A stretch of DNA of 44,913 bases from Chitinophagaceae bacterium (GTDB lineage: Bacteria; Bacteroidota; Bacteroidia; Chitinophagales; Chitinophagaceae). The stretch covers positions 1 through 44,913 of the forward strand of contig CANGGD010000006.1 in the NCBI GenBank assembly GCA_947453295.1, given 5' to 3'. Below the pieces are notes generated by a model. That model saw nothing but the letters and a program-made list of their open reading frames with translations, was not told where the DNA came from and made no database searches. Below, piece by piece: positions 17,401-25,876 of this stretch (position 1 is the first letter of the stretch; each line of letters begins with the position of its first letter). Both the position numbers and the translations under genes were made by a program.

Positions 17401-17451
17401 TCTTCAGATAATATGATTAAATATTCTGACAGAATTCTTAAGGCTAATTAA
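14416..17451 (+). CDS. secreted repeat protein with type IX secretion sorting domain
   Basis: 1011 residues. Signal peptide 1-20 (MKKFYTLLVGIIFSFGINAQ). About 20-210: beta-rich domain. About 215-315: CARDB-like segment. About 320-495: choice-of-anchor J/cleaved-adhesin type domain (SRLYSKCIDVPSSIASLNLSFWMSHD..., FGLDDINVKA). About 496-925: nine tandem modules of 44-53 residues, each with C(N/D)SYTWHGTTYTASG and a closing VDTLHLTI or VDSLYLTI strand; two cysteines per module except the last. About 930-1011: Por-type (type A) C-terminal sorting domain (VSVYDATGKLLFDQRLS, LSKYQNGVYFIII). Likely a cell-surface or released adhesin-like protein; ligand unknown. A strong terminator follows the stop. 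Confidence 0.85.
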   Translation: MKKFYTLLVGIIFSFGINAQTVAITSGAGGAQGTSGNIIVGQSNYHVSESIYTETEIGGNTTFTSAGTAINKIGYYVTAVGSPATVSTFKIWMKNVALATTTLAAGTYSTTGYTLVYNGSFTPTNIYPTPNELLLTTSFTRTAGTNLEVLVERLDGVLNTGYVFLAANGNQTSSTITTARRYNGATAPTGTSSLTASAFRPAIELIHVPPIDANAYDIIAPNVSCYGSLQNIGIVIENAGTTQIAAGAASVNFKIRGANSFTGTLTNTGAIAPGATGTVTFTGINLNNPGTNYDTAIVTITGDGDHSNDTLYTTTSTSPVLNTFPLVEDAETTPLAVFPYASRIDIDQAWTLQTGAYSNGITTVDSLVPRAPGSRFYLFDSYNASEGTQSRLYSKCIDVPSSIASLNLSFWMSHDSAYPAYQDSMYISVSTNKGVTWTRLQGYDRLDATANAYYWKKDSVNLNAYIGQTIQIGFEGSSHYGNAFGLDDINVKAITCVPTFTAVTQTACNSFTWTNGTTYTNSGTYIYAHTVTGGCLATDTLHLTINVGSVTSSTQTACNSYTWHGTTYTASGNYAFLTGCNVDSLYLTINQGTHNVVTQAACNSYTWHGTTYTASGNYTYSYNNNNSCASVDTLHLTINTGTFNSVTQAACNSYTWHGTTYTASGNYTYSYSNNNSCASVDTLHLTITVGSQNTTRDTACNSYTWHGTTYTVSGNYAFAVGCNIDSLYLIINQSTHNAETQASCNSYVWHGTTYTASGVYTYSYNNNNGCASVDTLHLTINTGTFNSSTQSTCNSYTWHGTTYTASGVYTYSYNNNNSCASVDTLHLTITVGTQTTTRDTVCDSYTWHNTTYTTSGNYAFVNGCDVDSLYLTVNQSTHNAITVSTITSYTWHETTYTESGVYTFSYDNNSGCASVDTLYLTINPAPHLVYNNPTKNGVFSINLSALQTVLIYKIISVSVYDATGKLLFDQRLSNNGTNDINLSKYQNGVYFIIIHSSDNMIKYSDRILKAN
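16060..17190 (+). repeat. in-gene higher-order tandem repeat, 426-bp period
   Basis: Within the secreted protein gene, the repeat modules are ordered short (44 residues), long (49), long (49). This triplet starts at 16060, again at 16486 and again at 16912, exactly 426 bases apart each time; the third triplet is cut after its second module. The short module ends DSLYLTINQ and lacks the NNNN loop seen in the long ones. A divergent first module lies just upstream (about 15901-16059). Confidence 0.9.
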
Positions 17452-17466
17452 AATAGTACAACCAAT

Positions 17467-17494
17467 AAAAAGGGAAGCAATTGCTTCCCTTTTT
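17467..17494. terminator. bidirectional intrinsic terminator
   Basis: 28-bp perfect palindrome: AAAAAGGGAAGCAA (17467-17480) with its exact complement (17481-17494), flanked by A-run on the left and T-run on the right. It lies between two convergent genes (stop at 17451 on plus, stop at 17495 on minus), so it can serve both. Confidence 0.92.
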
Positions 17495-18592
17495 TTATTC
17501 AACATTGTTGGAAGGAATAAATTTCATTGATATTGAATTTACGCAATGACGTGTGTTTTTATTTGTGAAGTGTTCTCCAATAAAAACATGTCCTAAATGA
17601 CCACCGCATTTAGCGCAAACAATTTCTGTTCTATTACCATCGGCATCGGGTAAGCGTTTTACAGCACCTGTAATTTCATCATCAAAGCTTGGCCATCCAC
17701 AATGAGAATCAAACTTATCTTTAGATAAATACAATGGCGCATCGCATTGTTTGCAAACATACATTCCGTTTGATTTGTTGTTTGTATAATCACCGGAAAA
17801 TGGCCGCTCAGTGCCTTTCTTAATAATTACATACTCTTCCTCGGAGGTTAGTTTATTTAATTTCATTGTGGGTTGAATTTGATTAAATTTTTTAAAATGC
17901 CTGTATGCACTTAAAACATAATGATTGAAAGAAAGTTCATCTGTTTTCATTATAAAACTATAGCTAGGCTTATACCATACAAAAAAACTGTCTAATTGCG
18001 CGCCCGACAAACCGGTTATTCTTTTTATAAAATTTTTATTGAATCGATAGTTTATATATTTTTCTTCTTCTTCCATCTGCAATCTTTTTTGAAAAGAAAG
18101 CAACCGTTCGTTTCTTTTAAATCTAAATATGTTTACTATTTCATCTAAATCAAAACCTACTCCACCTGATGGTGATACCGAAGCATTTAAACCTGGTTTT
18201 TTGTAATTAAAAAAAGCGGCATTTAATTGATGGTTTTCTTCCCTTTCTTCTTCAAAAGTTTTAGAAACAACAGTCACTTCTTTTAAAGTGTTATATTTTC
18301 CTTCTACTTTAATATGCAATGAAATATCAAAATTATCGGGGTTATTAATTTGTTGAAGGGTAAAGTGTTGTGAATATTTATTATTGTAAAAAAAACAAAC
18401 AGAATCTTTTTCATTTAAATATAAACTGTATCTCCCCAAACTATCTGTATAACTGTAACGACCGTTGCTGCTTATGACTTTTACTTTTTCTATGTAATTA
18501 ATTTTTGAAATATCATATACTGTGCCCTTCACAGTAATTTGAGCGTGCAAACAAAAAGGAAAAAGAAAAATAGAAAAAAAAGGAAATCTCAA
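17495..18592 (-). CDS. msrB: secreted carboxypeptidase-regulatory-like domain fused to MsrB
   Basis: 365 residues in one frame. Residues 1-18 are a signal peptide ([18 protein letters not shown]). About 19-110 is a carboxypeptidase-regulatory-like (beta-sandwich) domain (ITVKGTVYD..., [12 protein letters not shown]), followed by a helical linker of unknown kind to about 240. Residues 243-360 are a complete peptide-methionine (R)-S-oxide reductase: two zinc-binding pairs CKQC and CAKC, GWPSF, GHLGHVF and the catalytic Cys in [11 protein letters not shown]. Met243 (ATG at 17866) is exactly where a free MsrB usually begins, so MsrB may also be made alone (123 residues). If exported as a fusion it would repair oxidised methionines in envelope proteins. 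The arrangement is unusual. Confidence 0.85.
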   Translation of the reverse strand: MRFPFFSIFLFPFCLHAQITVKGTVYDISKINYIEKVKVISSNGRYSYTDSLGRYSLYLNEKDSVCFFYNNKYSQHFTLQQINNPDNFDISLHIKVEGKYNTLKEVTVVSKTFEEEREENHQLNAAFFNYKKPGLNASVSPSGGVGFDLDEIVNIFRFKRNERLLSFQKRLQMEEEEKYINYRFNKNFIKRITGLSGAQLDSFFVWYKPSYSFIMKTDELSFNHYVLSAYRHFKKFNQIQPTMKLNKLTSEEEYVIIKKGTERPFSGDYTNNKSNGMYVCKQCDAPLYLSKDKFDSHCGWPSFDDEITGAVKRLPDADGNRTEIVCAKCGGHLGHVFIGEHFTNKNTRHCVNSISMKFIPSNNVE

Positions 18593-18657
18593 AATGATTT
18601 TGATTTGTTTGTCAAAATAAATTCATTACAAATATAATTGAATGATTAAGAAACGAA

Positions 18658-19521
18658 TTAACGTTGATTTTGCTTTTCAATTACATCTAAAATAACAGAA
18701 GGAAAGTAAGTGTGTTCCAGTTGGTGAATTTTATTTGTTAGGGTCTCCACCGTTTCATTGGAATCTAGTGCAACATTTTTTTGAAAAATGATTTCTCCAT
18801 GATCATAAATTTCATCAACAAAATGAATAGTAATTCCACTTTCTTTTTCTTGATTGGCAATTACCGAAGCATGAACCTTAGATCCATACATTCCCTCACC
18901 ACCATATTTAGGCAACAAGGCAGGATGAATATTAATAATTTTTTGTTGATAAAGATTCAAGATTTCAGTTGGAATCTTTTTAAGAAACCCAGCAAGAATA
19001 ATCCACTGAATATTGTGTTTTTTTAAAACCTCAATAAAGCTTTCGGGATTAGATAAATCCTCGTTTTTTATTAGCAGAACGGGAATGTTGTTGTTTTTTG
19101 CGATTTCTATAACGCCCGCATTTGGTTTATTGCAAACAATTAAAGCAACCTTTACCGATCTATTGTTTCTTAAAAAATTAATTATATTTTTTGCGTTTGA
19201 TCCTGCGCCACTTGCAAAAATGGAAATATTTGTTGTTGAATTATGTTTCCCCAATATTTTATCAAATATTTTTTTTACATAACTTTTAAAAAAAACAAAT
19301 TGCCCAAATGGTATACTTATGATGATTATACATAATGGCCATAAAATGGTTACAATAAACAGATACAATAAATACCATAAAAAATTTTTTTCTAGAGAAA
19401 ACAACGCAATGATTTTTTCTCCTAATCTTGCACAAACGCTCCCTCCTATTGCAAAGCTTATCAATATAAGCATCAGATTTTTTCCATCAACTTTCCATTT
19501 TTCTTGCAAATTTTTTAGCAT
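18658..19521 (-). CDS. purN: DUF6787-like membrane domain fused to PurN (GAR transformylase)
   Basis: 287 residues from ATG 19521 (in-frame ATGs at 19536 and 19539 and a start at 19611 would add up to 30). Residues 1-90 resemble the small Bacteroidota membrane family DUF6787: LQEKWKV at the start, two membrane segments, and SIPFGQFVFFKSYVKKI at the end. Residues about 97-287 are phosphoribosylglycinamide formyltransferase, purine step 3: FASGAGSNAKNI, NIHPALLPKYGGEGMYG (catalytic Asn and His) and VDEIYDHGEII (catalytic Asp). The PurN part is full length and intact. A membrane-tethered PurN would be odd; loss of the stop between two formerly separate genes is a simple explanation. Divergent from the actA promoter. 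Confidence 0.85.
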   Translation of the reverse strand: MLKNLQEKWKVDGKNLMLILISFAIGGSVCARLGEKIIALFSLEKNFLWYLLYLFIVTILWPLCIIIISIPFGQFVFFKSYVKKIFDKILGKHNSTTNISIFASGAGSNAKNIINFLRNNRSVKVALIVCNKPNAGVIEIAKNNNIPVLLIKNEDLSNPESFIEVLKKHNIQWIILAGFLKKIPTEILNLYQQKIINIHPALLPKYGGEGMYGSKVHASVIANQEKESGITIHFVDEIYDHGEIIFQKNVALDSNETVETLTNKIHQLEHTYFPSVILDVIEKQNQR

Positions 19522-19672
19522 GCGGCAAAATTGCATCATAATATTTAAAAAACGATTCGAATCTGTAACGATTTTTTGATTGGCATTCTTTACAATTTTA
19601 TGACAAAGCAAAAAACTACTTTTCGTAATTCATTGAAAAACATTAATAAAATTCAAAAATTTTTTTCAAAAA

Positions 19673-19707
19673 TGTTGATATAATGTCAACATCCTGTCTT
19701 ACTTTTG
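19673..19707 (+). promoter_or_regulatory. putative promoter of the act/cox operon with overlapping dyad
   Basis: TACTTTTG at 19700-19707 matches the Bacteroidota -7 consensus TAnnTTTG fully, and a TTG at 19675-19677 lies 22 bases upstream as a -33 element (consensus spacing is slightly shorter). The -33 is inside a dyad TGTTGA-N7-TCAACA (19673-19691) that resembles Crp/Fnr half-sites but with one base too many in the spacer. The ATG of actA is 43 bases downstream. Positions are seen; function is inferred. Confidence 0.55.
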
Positions 19708-19749
19708 TGCGCGAAAAAGGATTTTTTCAACATTAGCCCAGATAACTGT

Positions 19750-21030
19750 ATGAGCCGCTATCGAATAAACATCACCAAAGTATTATTAAGTCTATTATTT
19801 CTATTTATTTTATCTTCTAATAATAGCGTATTTGCTGCAGACGGAGAAGCGTTGTTCAAAGCAAATTGTTCTAATTGTCATAAGCCAGATGCCGATTACA
19901 CTGGCCCTGCTTTAAAGGGTTGGAGCACCAGAGAACCTAGTAAAGACTGGGTGTACAAATGGATTGCCAATCCATCACAAATGATTGCTACCGATGAGTA
20001 TGCAAAAGGACTTTTTGCAAAATACAAGCCGACGGTGATGACGGCTTTTCCAAATTTGAAAAAAGAAGAGATCGATGCTATTTTAAAATATGTTGATGAT
20101 TACACACCTCCAGCAGCAACAGCTGCATCTTCAACTGGCGGTACAGAATCTGAAGGTGATAATTCAATGTTATATGGCATACTTACCCTGATATTAGCTT
20201 TAATTGCAATGATTTTATTGCAAGTTAACAGCAATCTTCGTAAGCTTTCAGATGATAAGGAAGGGGTACATCGTGGTGAGCCAGTTCCATTTTATCGCAA
20301 TAAAACCTACATAATGGCGGGAATTCTTGTAATGGCTACAGTTGGAGGCTATTATGTTATTAATGGTGCTATTGGATTGGGTCGCCAACAAAAGTATCAA
20401 CCAGTTCAACCTATTTATTATTCTCATAAAGTACATGCCGGAACCAATCAAATCAGTTGTTTGTATTGTCACGGAAGTGCTCAAGATAGCAAGCACGCAG
20501 GAATTCCTTCAGTAAATGTTTGTATGAATTGTCATATGGCCATTAAAGAATATAAAGGAGATCCTATCGTAAAAGAAGACGGAAAAGTATTAGATGCTAC
20601 TGCTGAAATTCAAAAATTGTATTCTTATGCAGGATGGAATCCAGAAACAAAACAATACAACCCAGACAACAATAACGACGGCGTACCAGATGGCGCTAGA
20701 CCAATCTCTTGGGTAAAAATTCACAATTTACCAGACCATGTTTATTTTAATCATAGTCAACACATAAAAGTAGGTAAACAACAATGCCAAACTTGTCATG
20801 GTAATATTCAGGAAATGCCTGAAGTGTATCAGTTTTCTAACTTAAGTATGGGTTGGTGTATCAATTGCCACAGAGAAAGCAAGGTTGATTTTTACAACAA
20901 AGAAAGTGGCGAAGGCAATAAGTTTTACAGCATTTACGAAAAATTTCATCAAGATATAAAAGACCACAAATTAGACAGTGTTACTGTAGAAAAAATTGGT
21001 GGTACAGAATGTCAAAAATGTCACTATTAA
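19750..21030 (+). CDS. actA: Alternative Complex III subunit ActA, multihaem cytochrome c
   Basis: 426 residues from ATG 19750, chosen because the signal peptide (MSRYRINITKVLLSLL...SVFA) begins there; an in-frame TTG at 19705 overlaps the promoter. Order: a monohaem cytochrome c domain (CSNCH at 40-44), a membrane segment about 138-157, a second about 180-202, then a multihaem domain with CxxCH at 237, 258, 346, 370 and 421, the last ending one residue before the C-terminus. That makes six haem c sites, one more than the pentahaem core described for Rhodothermus ActA. It passes electrons from menaquinol oxidation towards the oxidase. First gene of a run actABCDEF-coxBA, 62 bases before actB. 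Confidence 0.92.
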   Translation: MSRYRINITKVLLSLLFLFILSSNNSVFAADGEALFKANCSNCHKPDADYTGPALKGWSTREPSKDWVYKWIANPSQMIATDEYAKGLFAKYKPTVMTAFPNLKKEEIDAILKYVDDYTPPAATAASSTGGTESEGDNSMLYGILTLILALIAMILLQVNSNLRKLSDDKEGVHRGEPVPFYRNKTYIMAGILVMATVGGYYVINGAIGLGRQQKYQPVQPIYYSHKVHAGTNQISCLYCHGSAQDSKHAGIPSVNVCMNCHMAIKEYKGDPIVKEDGKVLDATAEIQKLYSYAGWNPETKQYNPDNNNDGVPDGARPISWVKIHNLPDHVYFNHSQHIKVGKQQCQTCHGNIQEMPEVYQFSNLSMGWCINCHRESKVDFYNKESGEGNKFYSIYEKFHQDIKDHKLDSVTVEKIGGTECQKCHY

Positions 21031-21092
21031 TAAAGCTATTGCTATTTTAATAGAATACTGAGAATATTAACGAAATATCGAACTAAAAAACT

Positions 21093-24000
21093 ATGAGTAA
21101 TAAGAAGTATTGGCAGAATTTCGGAGAACTAAAACAGTCGGATGCTTATTTGCAATCTGCAGAAAATGAGTTCAAAGAAGATTTACTCCCTGTGGAAGAG
21201 CTTTCAAAAGAAGGGCTTTTCGAAGGTAAAACACCTCGCAGAGATTTCTTAAAATATTTAGGGTTTAGCACAGCAGCGGCAACTATTGCGGCAAGTTGTG
21301 AAATGCCAGTAAGAAATGCCATTCCATACCTTCAAAAACCAGAAAACGTTACTCCTGGTGTAGCTAACTATTATGCTTCAACTTATATTAATGGCGGAGA
21401 TGCTATTAGTGTGGTTGTTAAACAAAGAGATGGTAGACCAATTAAAATAGAAGGAAACGAATTATCAAGTATCACTAAAGGAGGAACTAACGCTCAAGCG
21501 CAAGCTTCCGTATTGGATTTGTATGACACCACTCGTCTTCGTCATCCACTACAAAAAGATGGTAACGATTTTAAAGAAGTAACTACATTTGATGCATTTG
21601 ATTCAATGGTTACAACAGCACTTGCTGGTATTGGTACAAAACCAGTTGTATTGTTAACCTCTACCATCAATTCTCCATCCACACAACAAATAATTAATTC
21701 GTTTTTAGCAAAATATCCTGGCAGCCGTCATGTACAATATGATGCTGTAAGTTATGGTGGGATGTTGTTGGCGAATGAGGCTTGTTATGGTAAAAAAGCT
21801 ATTCCTTCTTATCATTTTAATAACGCAAAAACAATTGTGAGTTTGAGCGCTGATTTTTTAGGTACTTGGTTAAGTCCGGTTGAATTCAGCAAACAATATT
21901 CTACAAATAGAAAAGTTACTAGCGAAAAACCTGAATTAAGCAGACACTTTCAATTTGAAAGCATGTTGAGTTTAACAGGAAGTAATGCTGATGACAGATA
22001 TACACACAAGCCATCAGAAACCGGAAAAGTTGCAATGGCATTGCTAGCAAAATTAGGCGGAGCAGTTGCTGCCCCTTCAATTGCAGATGCAAAACTTAAA
22101 GAAGGAATTGACAAAGCTGCTGCTGCATTAATGAGTACAAAAGGAGCTTCATTAGTTGTTTGTGGAAGCAATGATTTAAATGTTCAAGTGGTGGTTAATG
22201 CCATCAATGAATTAATTGGAGCGAATGGTACTACTATTAATTGGGCAATTACCAATAATACACGTAAAGGAGTAGACGCAGAAATGGTTCAATTAGCCGC
22301 AGATTTAAATGCAGGCTCAATTGGTGCATTATTAATTTATAATTGCAATCCGGTATACACCTATGCAGAGGGCAAGAAATTTGGTGAAGCAATCTCAAAA
22401 GCGGGTGTATCAATTTCTTTCAATGGTACAATGGATGAAACAACTGAGCAATGTAAGTATGTAATTCCTTCACATCATTGGTTAGAAAGCTGGGGTGATG
22501 CAGAACCAAAATCAGGTTATGTTAGCTTCATGCAACCAACTATCAATCCATTGTTTAAAACAAGAGCTTTTCAAACATCTTTAATAAAATGGACTAGCAA
22601 TGCTGGATCAGCTGCTGCTATGCCTTCATTAGATAGCACAGTAAAAGCAAATTCAACTCCTGTTATTTCAGCTTCAGCTGCAGGAAACGATTATGAAAGT
22701 TTCTTTAAATCATATTGGACAGCTTTCTTAGGCGGCGGAGAATCATACAACAAAGCAATACAAGATGGTATTGTAGAGAAAGAAATAGCACCTGCTGCTG
22801 CCGTATTCAATAACTCAAGTTTGTTAACAGCAACTCAAAAACTTGCAGCTTCTAAAAGCGGTGAGACAGAGCTTGTTTTATATCAAAAAGTTTCTCTAGG
22901 AAATGGTAATCAAGCAAACAATCCTTGGTTACAAGAATTGCCTGATCCTATTTCAAAAGTAACATGGGATAACTATGCAATGGTTAGTCCGGAAATGGCT
23001 AAGTCATTGATTGGTATTGATATCATGCACAATCAACGTGAAGCTGATGCTTATGAAGTAACTCCTGAAAAACCAGTTGTAAAAATCACAATGAATGGTA
23101 AGACAATTGAATTACCTGTGTTGATTTTGCCTGGTTTAAACAATAATACTGTTGCTGTGGCTTTGGGATATGGAAGAGCAAGTGCCGATGAAAAAAATTC
23201 TTTAGACAGAGTAGGAAAATCTGCAACAGGCGCTGGTAAAAACGCTTATCCTTTAGTAAGTTTTGATGGAGCATCATTTTCATACGCAGCAGTAGTAACT
23301 GTAGAAAAAACAAACAGCACTTATCCATTAGCTCAAACTCAGGTGCATGGTTCTTCAGAAGCAAGACCGGTAATATACGAAACTAGCTTATCAAGTTATT
23401 TAAAGAACCCAGAAGCATTATTAGAAGAACCTAATAGTGAGAGAATATCATTATTGGCCGAAGGAAAAAATGATTTTGTAACTGAAGGAACAATATATCC
23501 AAATTTTGAGAAGCCAGGAATTAAGTGGGGAATGAGCATTGACTTAAACACTTGTACTGGTTGTAGTGCTTGTGTGGTGGCTTGTACAGCAGAAAACAAT
23601 GTGAGTGTAGTAGGTAAAACACAAGTACAGAAAGCTCATGAAATGCATTGGTTAAGAATTGACCGTTATTTTACTGGAGATGTAAAAAATCCAGATGTTG
23701 TATTTCAACCTATGATGTGTCAACATTGCGACAACGCTCCTTGCGAAAACGTTTGTCCGGTTGCTGCAACTAATCATAGCAGTGAGGGATTAAATCAAAT
23801 GACTTACAACCGTTGTATTGGTACAAGATATTGTGCAAATAACTGTCCTTTTAAAGTACGTCGTTTTAATTGGCTAGATTTTACAGGGTCTGATAGTTTT
23901 AAAGATAATCAAGAACCACTTAGAGGTACACAATTAGATGAAGCGGTATTCCAAATGAATGACGACTTAACAAGAATGGTATTAAATCCAGATGTTACTG

Positions 24001-24329
24001 TACGTTCAAGAGGGGTAATTGAAAAATGTTCATTCTGTGTACAACGTTTACAAGAAAGTAAGCTAGAAGCTAAAAAACACCAAGATCCTTCAATGGTTCG
24101 TAATGTAAAAACGGCTTGTATGCAGGCTTGTCCTACTAATGCAATTAGTTTTGGTAACGTGAATGATAAAGAAAGTGAGGTTTCTAAATTAAGAAAAGAT
24201 AAAACCAGAAACTTCTATGTATTAGAGCAATTGCACGTATTACCTAATGTAAGCTATTTGGCAAAAATTAGAAATACAGACAGACATGTAGGAATTGCAG
24301 AAGAAAAAGAAGAAACAACACACGGTTAA
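21093..24329 (+). CDS. actB: Alternative Complex III subunit ActB, molybdopterin-like plus iron-sulfur protein
   Basis: 1078 residues. A twin-arginine motif (TPRRDFLKYLGF, RR at 49-50) lies unusually far from the N-terminus and is followed by AASC at 66-69, so the protein should be Tat-targeted and may be lipid-anchored. About 75-800 is a molybdopterin-oxidoreductase fold; in characterised ACIII this part carries no cofactor, and I see no cysteine cluster motif at its start. About 815-1040 is a four-cluster ferredoxin domain with CTGCSACVVAC (from 821), CQHCDNAPCENVCP, CIGTRYCANNCPF and CSFC...CMQACP (to about 1013). It takes electrons from the quinol site of ActC and passes them to ActA. Confidence 0.94.
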   Translation: MSNKKYWQNFGELKQSDAYLQSAENEFKEDLLPVEELSKEGLFEGKTPRRDFLKYLGFSTAAATIAASCEMPVRNAIPYLQKPENVTPGVANYYASTYINGGDAISVVVKQRDGRPIKIEGNELSSITKGGTNAQAQASVLDLYDTTRLRHPLQKDGNDFKEVTTFDAFDSMVTTALAGIGTKPVVLLTSTINSPSTQQIINSFLAKYPGSRHVQYDAVSYGGMLLANEACYGKKAIPSYHFNNAKTIVSLSADFLGTWLSPVEFSKQYSTNRKVTSEKPELSRHFQFESMLSLTGSNADDRYTHKPSETGKVAMALLAKLGGAVAAPSIADAKLKEGIDKAAAALMSTKGASLVVCGSNDLNVQVVVNAINELIGANGTTINWAITNNTRKGVDAEMVQLAADLNAGSIGALLIYNCNPVYTYAEGKKFGEAISKAGVSISFNGTMDETTEQCKYVIPSHHWLESWGDAEPKSGYVSFMQPTINPLFKTRAFQTSLIKWTSNAGSAAAMPSLDSTVKANSTPVISASAAGNDYESFFKSYWTAFLGGGESYNKAIQDGIVEKEIAPAAAVFNNSSLLTATQKLAASKSGETELVLYQKVSLGNGNQANNPWLQELPDPISKVTWDNYAMVSPEMAKSLIGIDIMHNQREADAYEVTPEKPVVKITMNGKTIELPVLILPGLNNNTVAVALGYGRASADEKNSLDRVGKSATGAGKNAYPLVSFDGASFSYAAVVTVEKTNSTYPLAQTQVHGSSEARPVIYETSLSSYLKNPEALLEEPNSERISLLAEGKNDFVTEGTIYPNFEKPGIKWGMSIDLNTCTGCSACVVACTAENNVSVVGKTQVQKAHEMHWLRIDRYFTGDVKNPDVVFQPMMCQHCDNAPCENVCPVAATNHSSEGLNQMTYNRCIGTRYCANNCPFKVRRFNWLDFTGSDSFKDNQEPLRGTQLDEAVFQMNDDLTRMVLNPDVTVRSRGVIEKCSFCVQRLQESKLEAKKHQDPSMVRNVKTACMQACPTNAISFGNVNDKESEVSKLRKDKTRNFYVLEQLHVLPNVSYLAKIRNTDRHVGIAEEKEETTHG

Positions 24330-24387
24330 AATATTCGAAATAAAAAAGACTAACAGCTAATAAAATAGCGAAAAGCGAAAAAAGAAT

Positions 24388-25842
24388 ATGTCATTACTCA
24401 AATACGAATCACAGACTAGGGAACCATTAATTGATGGTGAAAAGAATTATCATCAGATAACAGAAGACATTATTACTCCAATAGAGTTAAAACCTAGCAA
24501 ACTTTGGTATGTAGGTTTTTTCATTAGCGTTGGATTATTGTTATTTGGTGCGTATAGCGTATACAGAGAGGTAACTTATGGTATTGGACAATGGAATTTA
24601 AATAAAACAATCGGATGGGGTTGGGATATTACCAACTTTGTTTGGTGGGTAGGTATTGGTCATGCTGGAACTTTGATTTCTGCGATTTTATTATTGTTCC
24701 GTCAAGGATGGAGAACAGGTGTGAACAGAGCAGCAGAAGCGATGACAATTTTTGCGGTTATGTGCGCGGGTCAATTTCCAATTTGGCACATGGGTCGTGT
24801 GTGGATGGCTTTCTTCGTATTGCCTTACGCTAACTCACGCGGACCATTATGGGTAAATTTCAATTCACCTTTATTATGGGATGTGTTTGCAATTTCTACT
24901 TATTTTACTGTTTCATTGTTGTTTTGGTATTCAGGCTTACTTCCTGATATGGCAACTGTGAGAGACAGAGCTAAAACAAAACTTCGTAAATTATTATATG
25001 GTGTAGCTTCATTTGGTTGGACAGGAAGCACAAAACACTGGCAAAGACATGAATCACTTTCATTGGTATTGGCCGGCTTAAGTACACCACTAGTATTATC
25101 AGTACACACCATTGTATCTTTTGACTTTGCCACATCGGTTATTCCAGGTTGGCATACTACAATCTTTCCTCCATATTTCGTGGCAGGAGCCGTATTTAGT
25201 GGATTTGCAATGGTACAAACCTTATTGATTGTTGTTAGAAAAGTAATGGGACTTCAGGATTATATTACTTTAGGCCATATAGAGGCTATGAACAAAGTAA
25301 TTGTATTAACCGGAAGTATTGTGGGTTGCGCATATTTAACCGAATTGTTTATTGCTTGGTATGGTCAAAACCCATACGAATGGTATGCATTTAGTCAGAA
25401 CAGAGCGAACATTTTTAGTCCATACGGATGGAGTTATTGGTTGATGATGTTTTGTAACGTAGTCTCTCCGCAATTGTTTTGGAGTAGAAAATTAAGAAGA
25501 AACATCACGGTCACTTTCTTTATGAGCGTAGTTGTAAATATTGGTATGTGGTATGAGCGTTTTGTAATTATCGTTACTTCTATTTATAGAGATTTCTTAC
25601 CGTCAAGCTGGAGTACTTATTACACACCAAGTATTTGGGAGATTGGATTTTACTTAGGAACGTTTGGTTTATTCTTTACTTGCTTTTTCTTATTTGCTAA
25701 ATACTTCCCCGTTGTTGCGGTTGCAGAAGTAAAATCAATTTTGAAAACAAGTGGCGAAAACTATAAGGCAAAAATGACTGAAATCGAAAAATCAGATGCT
25801 GAGAAGTTTTATGTAGAAGAAGTGGCTCACGCTCATCATTAA
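24388..25842 (+). CDS. actC: Alternative Complex III subunit ActC, NrfD-like quinol-binding membrane protein
   Basis: 484 residues with about ten membrane helices, NrfD/PsrC family. Family-typical segments seen: GWDITNFVWWVGIGHAGTLISAILLLFRQGWR in the first bundle (read in two parts: WDITNFVWWVGIGHAGT and LLLFRQGWR), FPIWHMGR, LPYANSRGPLWVNFNSPLLWD, and TIVSFDFATSVIPGWH. The conserved His and Asp residues of these segments form the menaquinol site facing the iron-sulfur domain of ActB. The soluble tail (about 455-484) is charged and ends in HAHH. It lies 58 bases after actB and 34 before actD. Confidence 0.94.
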   Translation: MSLLKYESQTREPLIDGEKNYHQITEDIITPIELKPSKLWYVGFFISVGLLLFGAYSVYREVTYGIGQWNLNKTIGWGWDITNFVWWVGIGHAGTLISAILLLFRQGWRTGVNRAAEAMTIFAVMCAGQFPIWHMGRVWMAFFVLPYANSRGPLWVNFNSPLLWDVFAISTYFTVSLLFWYSGLLPDMATVRDRAKTKLRKLLYGVASFGWTGSTKHWQRHESLSLVLAGLSTPLVLSVHTIVSFDFATSVIPGWHTTIFPPYFVAGAVFSGFAMVQTLLIVVRKVMGLQDYITLGHIEAMNKVIVLTGSIVGCAYLTELFIAWYGQNPYEWYAFSQNRANIFSPYGWSYWLMMFCNVVSPQLFWSRKLRRNITVTFFMSVVVNIGMWYERFVIIVTSIYRDFLPSSWSTYYTPSIWEIGFYLGTFGLFFTCFFLFAKYFPVVAVAEVKSILKTSGENYKAKMTEIEKSDAEKFYVEEVAHAHH

Positions 25843-25876
25843 TAAAAAATAAAGTTTAAAAGTTAATATTTATAAT

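Noticed and set aside
21300-23500. ActB N-terminal domain as an active molybdopterin oxidoreductase
   Set aside because: Gene context and the fused four-cluster domain identify ACIII ActB, in which this domain carries no molybdenum cofactor; no N-terminal cysteine cluster motif is seen.
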